Origin: Methanosarcinaceae archaeon
GTDB lineage: Archaea > Halobacteriota > Methanosarcinia > Methanosarcinales > Methanosarcinaceae
Assembly: GCA_020793555.1 (NCBI GenBank)
Contig: DQIO01000271.1
Location: 1 to 12,350, forward strand
DNA: 12,350 nucleotides
Reading direction: 5' to 3'
The notes beneath the pieces were generated by a model that was not told where the DNA came from, ran no database searches, and saw nothing but the letters and a program-made list of their open reading frames with translations. Every line of letters begins with the position of its first letter. The first letter of the stretch is position 1. This document shows, one piece after another, positions 1-6,472 of this stretch. Made by a program: the position numbers and the translations under genes.

Positions 1-22
1 TTTGATTTTATAATTGTGCCCT

Positions 23-118
23 ATGCCCTTCATAATCCGACACTTGAAAGTTGACGCGACACTAGTCGAGCGACATTATATTGTTGACGCGATACGAGTC
101 TTAAGGATGGCTGAATAG
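23..118 (+). other. Short reading frame (31 codons) made of a repeated motif, function unknown
   Basis: An ATG at 23 opens 31 codons ending in TAG at 116. No family is recognised and I do not claim it is expressed. It may be the end of a decayed gene. The DNA contains a motif twice at a 33-bp step (GTTGACGCGA at 50 and at 83), so the peptide has VDA twice. Related sequence lies in the opposite orientation near 12123-12153. The last bases (108-120) match 3467-3479. It sits immediately downstream of the minus-strand tyrS. Confidence 0.2.
50..99. repeat. Two imperfect 33-bp-spaced direct repeats (GTTGACGCGAYAC)
   Basis: GTTGACGCGACAC at 50-62 and GTTGACGCGATAC at 83-95 differ at one base, and both are followed by an AGTC (at 64 and at 96). 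The sequence between them (GCGACATTATATT, 70-82) also has a near match near the far end of the window. The origin is unknown. Confidence 0.45.
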
Positions 119-120
119 TT
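108..120. repeat. 13-bp dispersed repeat TGGCTGAATAGTT, copy 1
   Basis: This is identical to 3467-3479, with weaker similarity extending about 10 bp to the left in both copies. Both copies lie 12-14 nt beyond the stop codon of a minus-strand gene (tyrS here, the ABC ATPase at the other site). Confidence 0.45.
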
Positions 121-134
121 ACCTAACAAGATCA

Positions 135-1085
135 CTACAGCACATCCCTCACAGGTCCAAGTATTAAATTCATATACTTTCCTGCCCCGCCCTTAAGATC
201 TGCCGGATGAAGTTCACCCGAAGCAAACTTCTCCTCAAGTTCCTGCTGACTGTGGAATGTCATATTTCCGCCATACTTCTCAGGACGTTCAAAAACAACC
301 TCATCATATCTTGGGAAAATATGATACTTGAAAAGATCAATGACCGGATTGTCCTCAACCACACCCGCAGTACAAAATGCCTTATTGAGTTTCTTTGTGA
401 CCGCCTTTTCCGTATCATCAACTGAAATGAAATTCTCACTTGAAGATGACATCTTCGTACCATCCAATCCAAGTAAGATCGGGGTGTGTATGCAGATGGG
501 AGCCTTGTAACCAAATCCAGGCAGCCCTTCCCGCGCAAGCATGTGTATCTTCCTCTGGTCAATCCCCCCCACAGCCACATCCACGCCAAGCATAGCGATA
601 TCCACTGCCTGCATAATTGGATAGACCATCTGGGAAACCTTTGGGTCCTTCATCTTGCGCCCAACCTCATCCATGCTTCGCTTTGCCCTGTTGAGTGATG
701 TTGCGCGTGTAAGTTTAAGAACATTCAGCATATAATCCGACCCAAGCTGGAAATCCGAACCATAAACAAAATTCGTATTCTCCGCATCAAGTCCAAGCGC
801 AATAAAACACCGCTTATTATAATCTGCAGTCTCGCGAACCTCTTCCATAGTACCTTTTTGGTTTAAGTACGCATGCATATCAGCAAGCAGAACAGTGATC
901 TCAAATCCGGCTTTTTGCAGGTCGATCAACTTATTCACAGTCAGGACATGCCCCATGTGTATCTTACCGCTTGGCTCATATCCCACATAAGCAGTAGGAT
1001 GTTCCTTAGATGCCACCAGATCGTCAAGTTCCTGTTCCGTAACGATTTCCTGCACATTTCTTTTGATAAGTTCAAGTCTGTCCAT
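135..1085 (-). CDS. tyrS: Tyrosyl-tRNA synthetase, archaeal type
   Basis: This enzyme charges tRNA-Tyr with tyrosine using ATP in the cytoplasm. It is a class I synthetase with a Rossmann catalytic core. The HIGH-type motif is HMGH at residues 43-46 and the KMSKS-type motif is KMSSS at 211-215. The sequence aligns closely, from memory, with the Methanocaldococcus jannaschii enzyme, including the start MDxxExIKRN. At 316 residues it has the compact archaeal length and lacks the bacterial S4-like tail. I chose the ATG at 1085 because GGTGA stands 4 nt before it and the family start aligns there. The frame also opens upstream at a TTG at 1145 that overlaps the stop of the preceding Thg1-family gene, but this has no family support. 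Spacing to that gene is 56 nt, so the two are probably co-transcribed. The gene ends in TAG followed at once by TGA. Confidence 0.96.
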   Translation of the reverse strand: MDRLELIKRNVQEIVTEQELDDLVASKEHPTAYVGYEPSGKIHMGHVLTVNKLIDLQKAGFEITVLLADMHAYLNQKGTMEEVRETADYNKRCFIALGLDAENTNFVYGSDFQLGSDYMLNVLKLTRATSLNRAKRSMDEVGRKMKDPKVSQMVYPIMQAVDIAMLGVDVAVGGIDQRKIHMLAREGLPGFGYKAPICIHTPILLGLDGTKMSSSSENFISVDDTEKAVTKKLNKAFCTAGVVEDNPVIDLFKYHIFPRYDEVVFERPEKYGGNMTFHSQQELEEKFASGELHPADLKGGAGKYMNLILGPVRDVL

Positions 1086-1141
1086 GAGTTCACCGCTTGT
1101 ATAACTGTATAGTGGTTTTAATTTGTTTTGGTTTAAAAATT

Positions 1142-1867
1142 TCAAATGATGAGTTCGTTCAAAAATGCATTTCCTTCATCTGAATTGAAGATCGGGACAT
1201 TCCAGTTCTGGACTACTCTTGTACGCATGGATTCTGTTTCCACATTTTCTACCGGATTGAATCCGGAAATCTCATATTCTTCCTTGTTAATCACAATACC
1301 TCGCCGTTGCCATGCAGGAGTCTTCGCAAGATTTATCCCTCTCTCAAACAACAACTCATGCACACTGGCGGCTTTTTTCCCTTTCATCTGCGCCGCAGCC
1401 TCAACCTCACTTAAACCCTCAGACCGCAGTGTGTAATATCCGTATGAACTGATACAATTTCTCCATGCCTCACGCTGGCGCCATATCAGGTATTCAATTA
1501 TCTGATCACTATTCAGGGGCACTATCCTTGAATCAAAAGAAATGGGTTCATCAAGATCGAGTAGCATCGTAAGGGCACTGCTGATATAACTTGGAATAAT
1601 GGAATCGAGTTTCTCAACACGCTCATTGAAAGCAGTATCAGAGAACAGGAAATTCATCTCGTCCGAGAAAATGTACGCAAACACCGGACTCATGCCGCTT
1701 TTCTTGAAAAAAAGTTCGACGCTGTCCCCCATTGCAGATGCGAACCGCTCATCGTATGGCTTTTCAAAATCCAGACGTGAGAGCGTATTTTTAAAATTCC
1801 TGCCGTCAACGCGTATAATCACAGGCGGCGCGCAGCGCAGATCGGCATAGATCTCTCGCCTTTTCAT
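1142..1867 (-). CDS. thg1: tRNA(His) guanylyltransferase / Thg1-like 3'-5' polymerase
   Basis: This family adds nucleotides to tRNA 5' ends in the reverse (3'-5') direction. In eukaryotes it adds G-1 to tRNA-His; archaeal members are template-dependent and may repair tRNA 5' ends. The 241-residue sequence has the palm-domain metal site: RVDGRNF at residues 19-25 (Asp21) and the FSDE motif at 67-70 (Asp69, Glu70). RNCISSYGYY near residue 136 corresponds to the conserved region following the palm. The start is ATG at 1867. There is no clear Shine-Dalgarno sequence, and a TATA-like element sits about 20 nt upstream, so the message may be leaderless or nearly so. tyrS follows, suggesting a small tRNA-maturation and charging operon. 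No in-frame TAG is present; the Methanosarcina acetivorans homologue is known to carry a pyrrolysine codon. Whether it acts on tRNA-His or as a repair enzyme cannot be told from this window. Confidence 0.93.
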   Translation of the reverse strand: MKRREIYADLRCAPPVIIRVDGRNFKNTLSRLDFEKPYDERFASAMGDSVELFFKKSGMSPVFAYIFSDEMNFLFSDTAFNERVEKLDSIIPSYISSALTMLLDLDEPISFDSRIVPLNSDQIIEYLIWRQREAWRNCISSYGYYTLRSEGLSEVEAAAQMKGKKAASVHELLFERGINLAKTPAWQRRGIVINKEEYEISGFNPVENVETESMRTRVVQNWNVPIFNSDEGNAFLNELII

Positions 1868-1883
1868 AGTGTATAATTTATAG

Positions 1884-1893
1884 AATTATATCG
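1884..1893 (-). promoter_or_regulatory. Candidate TATA box for the thg1-tyrS operon
   Basis: Read on the minus strand the sequence is CGATATAATT, about 17-26 nt before the ATG at 1867. That spacing fits a leaderless or very short-leader archaeal transcript and agrees with the absence of a Shine-Dalgarno sequence. It is a by-eye call in AT-rich sequence. Confidence 0.35.
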
Positions 1894-1948
1894 TTTAAGT
1901 CAATTCGACCGGAAGGAGAATTTTCTCGTTATTTTTTTCTCGTTAATA

Positions 1949-2215
1949 TTATTTATCTTCCGTCTCTTTAGGCGGACTGAACTTTTTAACAACATCCCTG
2001 ATGATTACGATATCGCCAGTTGTTATAACCCATCTATATGGTATAATAACGCCTTTTGTAGGAACCTCAAATACCTCGCGATTTATATCTGAAACTGCAA
2101 GACCACTGATTTTTCGATCGGTTGCATTAAGTACAAGATCGCTGACCTTTCCTATGTATGTTCCCACATCTGTGTAAACGTTTAATCCAAATAATGATGT
2201 AATCTGTGCGCGCAT
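1949..2215 (-). CDS. Small PRC-barrel domain protein
   Basis: This 88-residue protein consists of one PRC-barrel fold: an N-terminal LFGLNVYTDVGTYIGKVSDL segment, a glycine turn, a LAVSDIN strand, the VIIPYRWVITTGDIVII strand pair, and a charged tail. Stand-alone PRC-barrel proteins are widespread in Euryarchaeota. Some haloarchaeal members (CdpB1/CdpB2) take part in FtsZ-based cell division, and others pair with RNA-processing factors, so family membership does not fix the role here. There is no signal peptide or membrane segment, so it is expected in the cytoplasm. The start is ATG at 2215 with a weak GGGAT 3 nt upstream. A clear TATA-like stretch at 2293-2307 suggests its own promoter rather than read-through from mdh. 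It precedes thg1 on the same strand with an 81-nt gap. Confidence 0.85.
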   Translation of the reverse strand: MRAQITSLFGLNVYTDVGTYIGKVSDLVLNATDRKISGLAVSDINREVFEVPTKGVIIPYRWVITTGDIVIIRDVVKKFSPPKETEDK

Positions 2216-2271
2216 GATATCCCTTGTGATCCTTGATTGTAATTACGTCTGAAAACTTTAATGTGAATTTA

Positions 2272-2286
2272 CATACAAGACGTATG
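2272..2286. promoter_or_regulatory. Palindrome CATAC-N5-GTATG near the PRC-barrel gene start site
   Basis: The perfect 5+5 inverted repeat CATACAAGACGTATG lies just downstream of the TATA-like element at 2293-2307 and close to the expected transcription start. A regulator binding there would block initiation. No known regulator is matched. Confidence 0.25.
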
Positions 2287-2292
2287 CTTAAG

Positions 2293-2307
2293 CAATATAT
2301 AATTTAT
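2293..2307 (-). promoter_or_regulatory. Candidate TATA box for the PRC-barrel gene
   Basis: On the minus strand the sequence reads AAATTATATATTG. A start about 25 nt downstream would fall near 2274 and give a leader of about 59 nt before the ATG at 2215. Confidence 0.4.
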
Positions 2308-2334
2308 GAAAGGTTATGCATTATATATAACATT

Positions 2335-3258
2335 TTACAGTTGTAGTTTTGCAATCCCTTCTCGCACAGCAGCAGCGGAATTTGACAAAGCATTTGATTG
2401 CTCATCCGTGAGTTCAAGTTCGATGATCTCCTCAATGCCGCCCTTGCCCAATTTCACAGGCACTCCGAGATATACATCGCTCTCATTGTATTCTCCCTGC
2501 AAATAAGCCGCACAAGGAAGAACCCTTTTTGAATCCTTGACTACAGCCTCAACCATCTTTGCAACAGATGCCGATGGCGCATAGAACGCACTGCCAGTTT
2601 TAAGATACTCTACAATTTCAGCCCCGCCGTTGATAGTGCGCTGAACCAGTCGGTCAACAGCCTCCTGTGGCATCAGTTCAGACATGGGAATACCGTAAAC
2701 TGTTGTGTACTCAGGTACTGGAACCATTGAATCACCGTGTCCACCAAGCACCATTGCGTCAACATCCCGCACAGAGCAGCCGATTTCCATTGCAATAAAC
2801 GCTGCAAAACGGCTCGAATCAAGTACACCGCTCATCCCGAACACACGATTGTGCTCAAATCCTGTTGTTTTGAGTGCAACGTATGTCATTATATCAAGCG
2901 GATTAGTGACTGTAATAACTGTTGCCTTTGGAGCATATTCTGCAATGTTCTCACAAACCTCTGTTGTGATCTTGCCATTGATAGCCAGCAGGTCATCGCG
3001 GCTCATGCCCGGCTTTCGTGCAATTCCTGCGGTCATAACAACAACATCAGAATCAGCAATGTCTGCGTAATCGGTCGTACCAAGTACATCAACATCATAC
3101 CCCATAACGGGAGCCGCCTGCATAAGATCAAGAGCCTTACCCTGTGGCAGACCGTCAACAACATCTGTCATAACTAGGTCGCCAAGTTGTAATTCCGCAA
3201 GACGCTGGACTGTGGTAGCACCCACATTACCTGCGCCGATAACTGTAATTTTTGTCAT
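2335..3258 (-). CDS. mdh: NAD-dependent malate dehydrogenase (LDH/MDH superfamily)
   Basis: This enzyme interconverts malate and oxaloacetate with NAD(H) in the cytoplasm. At 307 residues it has the LDH-like tetrameric MDH length. The N-terminal Rossmann fold has the GAGNVG loop at 8-13 and Asp32 at the end of the second strand, which favours NAD over NADP. Substrate residues are Arg81 and Arg87 (ARKPGMSR), Asn119, Asp147 and Arg150 (LDSSR), and the catalytic His174 (GGHGDSM). Arg81 at the specificity position indicates malate rather than lactate, which would have Gln. The start is ATG at 3258, with AAGGTG at 3267-3272 on the minus strand as ribosome-binding site and a TATA-like element about 50 nt upstream. 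It appears to be a single-gene unit. Its role is probably in the partial TCA pathway used for biosynthesis. Confidence 0.95.
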   Translation of the reverse strand: MTKITVIGAGNVGATTVQRLAELQLGDLVMTDVVDGLPQGKALDLMQAAPVMGYDVDVLGTTDYADIADSDVVVMTAGIARKPGMSRDDLLAINGKITTEVCENIAEYAPKATVITVTNPLDIMTYVALKTTGFEHNRVFGMSGVLDSSRFAAFIAMEIGCSVRDVDAMVLGGHGDSMVPVPEYTTVYGIPMSELMPQEAVDRLVQRTINGGAEIVEYLKTGSAFYAPSASVAKMVEAVVKDSKRVLPCAAYLQGEYNESDVYLGVPVKLGKGGIEEIIELELTDEQSNALSNSAAAVREGIAKLQL

Positions 3259-3302
3259 TTTTAAAACACCTTTGAATAATTATTTGTGGATAGTAAGGGT
3301 GG

Positions 3303-3315
3303 ATATACTTATAAT
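3303..3315 (-). promoter_or_regulatory. Candidate TATA box for mdh
   Basis: The minus-strand sequence is ATTATAAGTATAT. The inferred start near 3284 leaves a leader of roughly 26 nt that contains the AAGGTG ribosome-binding site. Confidence 0.45.
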
Positions 3316-3466
3316 TGCCGCATGATTAACTGAAATTTTTTAATTTATTCTGGCGCTTAACAAATTGTGGGTTTTTTTGAGAGAATCATAAAAGTATATA
3401 GTCCATGAAATTTTGTTTATAATTTTTCGTATATGAGTATTATTATTGAGCTTAAACTGTCATAAG

Positions 3467-3479
3467 TGGCTGAATAGTT
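3467..3479. repeat. 13-bp dispersed repeat TGGCTGAATAGTT, copy 2
   Basis: This is identical to 108-120 and likewise sits just beyond the stop codon of a minus-strand gene (the ABC ATPase ending at 3492). The rest of the gap 3316-3491 is AT-rich, with one run of seven T at 3373-3379. I see no gene in it. Confidence 0.45.
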
Positions 3480-3491
3480 GCAATCAATTAA

Positions 3492-4535
3492 TCAAAACAA
3501 ATGCACTGCAGAAGCTTTGAATGCAATATAAACACGATTGCCACATACAAATTCCATATTCTCAAATGATTGTTTTGTTAATGCAACTACAAAAGGTGCG
3601 CCCACATCAACTTCTATTTTCGTAAGTGCGCCCATACTCTTAATCCTTATAATCTTGCCTACAAATGAGTTTCTTGCACTTGATTCAAATTCTGTTTTTG
3701 AAATAAAAATGTCTTCAGGTCTGATTGATGCCGCCACATCTCCTGATTTCAATGTGCTGGATACGATACATATTTCGTCTGTATGCACTTCAGATATGTC
3801 ATTGTGCACAACCGATTTTCCCCTAAATATATTTTCAACGCCCACAAAATCTGCAATGAACTCTGAATTAGGTTTTCTGAATATATCATCAGGCACACCT
3901 ACTTGGATAATTTTTCCATCTTTCATCACGGCTATTCGATCACCAAGAGAAAATGCTTCTTCAAAACTGTGTGTTACATGAATCGTAGTGGTTTTTGTTA
4001 GTCTGTGCATTTTCTTAAGCTCTTCCTGCAACCGCCAGGTTGTGCGAGTATCTAGTGCAGATAATGGTTCATCCAAAAGCAATACTTTCGGTTTTGTAAT
4101 AACTGCTCGTGCAATTGCGATACGTTGCTTTTCTCCGCCACTCAAAGTATCTGGATACCGATTTAATAAATGTGAAACCCCTAAAAGATCCGTGATTTTA
4201 TTCACTTCTTTTTTGATATCATTTTTGGCAATTTTTTTAAGGCGCAATCCAAAACCAACATTTTCTTCTACAGTTAAGTGTGGAAAAAGCATGTAATCTT
4301 GATAAACCATGCTAATAGAGCGATCTTTTGGAGAAACGTCTGTAACATTTATTCCACCTAGGAATATCTCACCACAATCAGGATGGTATATGCCTGCAAT
4401 AGTTTCTATCAGGATGGTTTTTCCGGCACCGGTTGGGCCAAGTATAATACAATATTCTCCTTCGTTGATGTGTAAAGTGACATCATTCAGCTTAAATTCT
4501 CCTAAATCCTTGGATACATTTTCAATTCGTATCAT
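3492..4535 (-). CDS. wtpC: ABC transporter ATP-binding protein, molybdate/tungstate type
   Basis: This is the cytoplasmic ATPase that powers oxyanion import with the adjacent permease and binding lipoprotein. In 347 residues it shows Walker A GPTGAGKT (33-40), Q-loop Gln79, signature LSGGEKQ (131-137), Walker B VLLLDEP (151-157) and the switch His189. A linker and a TOBE-like beta domain (about 289-347) follow, the domain that binds molybdate or tungstate in ModC/WtpC ATPases. I place the start at the ATG at 4535 because AGGTGA precedes it by 5 nt. A GTG at 4544 and an ATG at 4541 lie in the same frame. The permease TAG stop (4545-4547) directly abuts this frame and the two frames are in register, so the genes are at least translationally coupled. 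Codon use is more AT-rich than in mdh or tyrS. Specificity between molybdate, tungstate and sulfate cannot be fixed from the ATPase alone. Confidence 0.87.
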   Translation of the reverse strand: MIRIENVSKDLGEFKLNDVTLHINEGEYCIILGPTGAGKTILIETIAGIYHPDCGEIFLGGINVTDVSPKDRSISMVYQDYMLFPHLTVEENVGFGLRLKKIAKNDIKKEVNKITDLLGVSHLLNRYPDTLSGGEKQRIAIARAVITKPKVLLLDEPLSALDTRTTWRLQEELKKMHRLTKTTTIHVTHSFEEAFSLGDRIAVMKDGKIIQVGVPDDIFRKPNSEFIADFVGVENIFRGKSVVHNDISEVHTDEICIVSSTLKSGDVAASIRPEDIFISKTEFESSARNSFVGKIIRIKSMGALTKIEVDVGAPFVVALTKQSFENMEFVCGNRVYIAFKASAVHLF

Positions 4536-4544
4536 CTGCATCAC

Positions 4545-5336
4545 CTAATACAAATTAGCCATGTTCCCACGTCGCTCGAAAATGTATAAAGATACAATTG
4601 ATATAATAATTAAAATAAATGCAGATGCCATTGCTAAATCAAGATCCCCACTTGACATATTTAGAAATAGGGAGATTGGTAACGTTTCGGTTTTCATTCT
4701 TGTTGCACCTGCAATCATCAGAGCTGCTCCAAACTCTCCAATTCCTTTTGACCAAGTTATTATTCCACCAGCCATAAGCCCGTTTTTTGCCATAGGAAGC
4801 GTTGTTTTCAAAAAAGCCTGCAATGGAGTACACCCAAGTGTCTGGGCAACATATTCATACCGAGGACTAATTCCTTCAAATGTAGAACGCATAATCCGTA
4901 GCATAAATGATATATTAACAGTGAACTGCGCGATGATAATTCCAAGTGGTGTGAATACAAACTGCAATCCTATATCTGAAAGATAATTTCCAAATGAAGT
5001 TGTACCAAAAAGCAGCAGAAGCCCGACACCAATCACAAGAGGCGGTAATGCAAGCGGCAAATCTACTATTGTAGTGATTAGCGTTTTTCCAAATAAATTA
5101 TATCTTGCAAGTGCATAAGATGCGGGTATCGAGATTGCGATACACATCAATGTAGATATGATTGAAGTAACCAAACTTAACTTAATAGCAAATAGTATTT
5201 CTTTAGATACAATTACTGATAATAAGGTATTAGGATTTACTTTCATACTAATACATGTGATTATCGATATGATGAATATAGATAGAAGCAAGGTTATCGA
5301 TATCGAAAATAGTTTAAGTCTTGATTCATTTTTCAT
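4545..5336 (-). CDS. wtpB: ABC transporter permease, molybdate/tungstate type
   Basis: This is the membrane channel subunit of the oxyanion importer. About six hydrophobic segments are visible in 263 residues, roughly at 10-28, 47-70, 87-110, 129-145, 190-210 and 238-253. The cytoplasmic EAA-type loop (VAQTLGCTPLQAFLKTTLP, about 163-181) docks on the ATPase. The GIGEFGA...ETLPISLFLN region is typical of archaeal ModB/WtpB permeases. The start is ATG at 5336, with GGGGTG 7 nt upstream; a GTG at 5351 is in frame but has no ribosome-binding site. It ends in TAG, immediately followed in the same frame by the ATPase start region. A TATA-like element at 5378-5389 could give permease and ATPase a promoter separate from the binding protein. 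Confidence 0.88.
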   Translation of the reverse strand: MKNESRLKLFSISITLLLSIFIISIITCISMKVNPNTLLSVIVSKEILFAIKLSLVTSIISTLMCIAISIPASYALARYNLFGKTLITTIVDLPLALPPLVIGVGLLLLFGTTSFGNYLSDIGLQFVFTPLGIIIAQFTVNISFMLRIMRSTFEGISPRYEYVAQTLGCTPLQAFLKTTLPMAKNGLMAGGIITWSKGIGEFGAALMIAGATRMKTETLPISLFLNMSSGDLDLAMASAFILIIISIVSLYIFERRGNMANLY

Positions 5337-5377
5337 GATTGTGCACCCCACATTTTTTGTGCTGATCTTGCTGTCTA

Positions 5378-5389
5378 ACTTTTATATTT
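5378..5389 (-). promoter_or_regulatory. Candidate TATA box upstream of the permease gene
   Basis: The minus-strand sequence AAATATAAAAGT is a good archaeal TATA match. The inferred start near 5357 leaves about 20 nt before the ATG at 5336, enough for the GGGGTG ribosome-binding site. The 107-bp gap between the binding-protein and permease genes is otherwise unexplained. Confidence 0.4.
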
Positions 5390-5443
5390 GTCATACAATT
5401 CAAACAGGAGTAAATGTAATCTAATTCATAGCTATATCTTCAT

Positions 5444-6301
5444 TTACTGTATTTCGTTTGGATATGTTGTAAAACCATATTTTTCAAAAATTGTTTTCCC
5501 TTCAGGGGATGCAACAAAGTCTACAAATTTTGTTGAAATCTGTTTATTTTCTGTGAATGTCAGCGTACCTACAGGAATGATTTTTATTATGTTTTGGTTA
5601 TCGGGTATTTCGATAATTTCAATTTCATCATTGTTTTCAATTAAATCGTTCCAAATGATACATGCATCTCCTTGATTCATGGATATATAAACAACAAGTT
5701 CATTTACGGTTGCTCCACGGGCAATCACATTTTTTTCTGTATCTTCAAATATTCCATTTTTCTCTAGTATTTTGTCCGTCAATTTACCAATAGCTGTTGC
5801 TTTGGCATCTCCAAGTATAATTTTCACACCTGGCATCGTAAAATCATACAGGGATTTTATATTGGCCGGATTTCCTTTCGGTACTGCGATTACAGGTACA
5901 TGGTATGCGATAAGTTGTTCATAATCGGTAAATCCCTTTTCTCTTGCAATATCAAAATAATATGTTGCACCAGGCATGTATATATCACCTTCTTGCATGA
6001 GTTCCATCTGGCTCAGGAGTGTATTTGAACCTGCGTAATTGTAGATTACAGATACACCATTTTGTTCTTCAAAAAGTAATCCAATCTCATCCATTGGCTT
6101 TCTCATTCCTGCACCGCAATAAACAAGGATGGACTGCGATTGATTTGTCACTGAAGGTGTGAGGCCGCCAGCAGTTTTATCAATCGTTGCAGTCTGTCCA
6201 AGTTTTTCTTCAATGCACCCAGATGTGATTGCTCCTAAAAGAAGAATCACTATTAGGTAGGTTGTTGATTTATGCATTATGTTCAAATAGACATAATTCA
6301 T
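5444..6301 (-). CDS. Oxyanion-binding lipoprotein of the ABC importer (ModA-like)
   Basis: This extracytoplasmic substrate-binding protein delivers ligand to the permease. The 285-residue frame has a hydrophobic signal segment ending in a lipobox ITSGC with Cys29, so it is expected to be lipid-anchored on the outer face of the membrane. The mature part is a ModA-like type II binding fold: LVYCGAGMRKPMDEIG at the first strand, YNYAGSNTLLSQ, then QEGDIYMPGA, and a C-terminal FVASPEGKTIFEKYGF. It has GAGMRKP where classical ModA has the AASL motif, so it belongs to a divergent ModA-like branch; molybdate or tungstate is likely but not certain. ATG at 6301 is used; ATG at 6277 also leaves a complete signal peptide, and neither has a Shine-Dalgarno sequence. 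It is the first gene of the transporter group. Confidence 0.83.
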   Translation of the reverse strand: MNYVYLNIMHKSTTYLIVILLLGAITSGCIEEKLGQTATIDKTAGGLTPSVTNQSQSILVYCGAGMRKPMDEIGLLFEEQNGVSVIYNYAGSNTLLSQMELMQEGDIYMPGATYYFDIAREKGFTDYEQLIAYHVPVIAVPKGNPANIKSLYDFTMPGVKIILGDAKATAIGKLTDKILEKNGIFEDTEKNVIARGATVNELVVYISMNQGDACIIWNDLIENNDEIEIIEIPDNQNIIKIIPVGTLTFTENKQISTKFVDFVASPEGKTIFEKYGFTTYPNEIQ

Positions 6302-6317
6302 AATAAAGTTTTCTATA

Positions 6318-6339
6318 TTGCACGGGAGGTATTGTGCAA
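6318..6339. promoter_or_regulatory. Inverted repeat TTGCAC-N10-GTGCAA upstream of the transporter
   Basis: TTGCAC (6318-6323) and GTGCAA (6334-6339) form a perfect 6+6 inverted repeat with one helical turn between the arm centres (16 bp, about 1.5 turns). It lies between the transporter and the divergent exonuclease gene, next to a TATA-like stretch on the minus strand (6340-6352, AAAAGATAAATAG). The position over the expected start site suggests a repressor operator. It does not match the ModE consensus that I know. Confidence 0.35.
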
Positions 6340-6472
6340 CTATTTATCTTTTGGAAGGAAACAATAAAATACATATGAAACCCAATCTATTAAAAAAGTA
6401 ATATCTCTATACTTATTCACATGATTATTGCCCATTACTACTTACCCATACTAAAAAATAGAGAGAAAAACC

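Noticed and set aside
1086..1145. N-terminal extension of tyrS from a TTG at 1145
   Set aside because: The added 20 residues have no counterpart in the family, while the ATG at 1085 has GGTGA upstream and aligns with the archaeal start.
1921..1945. Direct repeat TTTTCTCGTTA at 1921 and 1935
   Set aside because: Eleven bases in a low-complexity T-rich stretch; it has A-runs on the transcribed strand and so is not a terminator for the PRC-barrel gene.
2312..2333. AT-rich inverted repeat GTTAT...ATAAC after mdh
   Set aside because: The stem is short and AT-only in an AT-rich region and is expected by chance.
2705..3177. Two overlapping plus-strand frames of 121 and 146 codons
   Set aside because: Both are antisense shadows of mdh, which has every catalytic residue.
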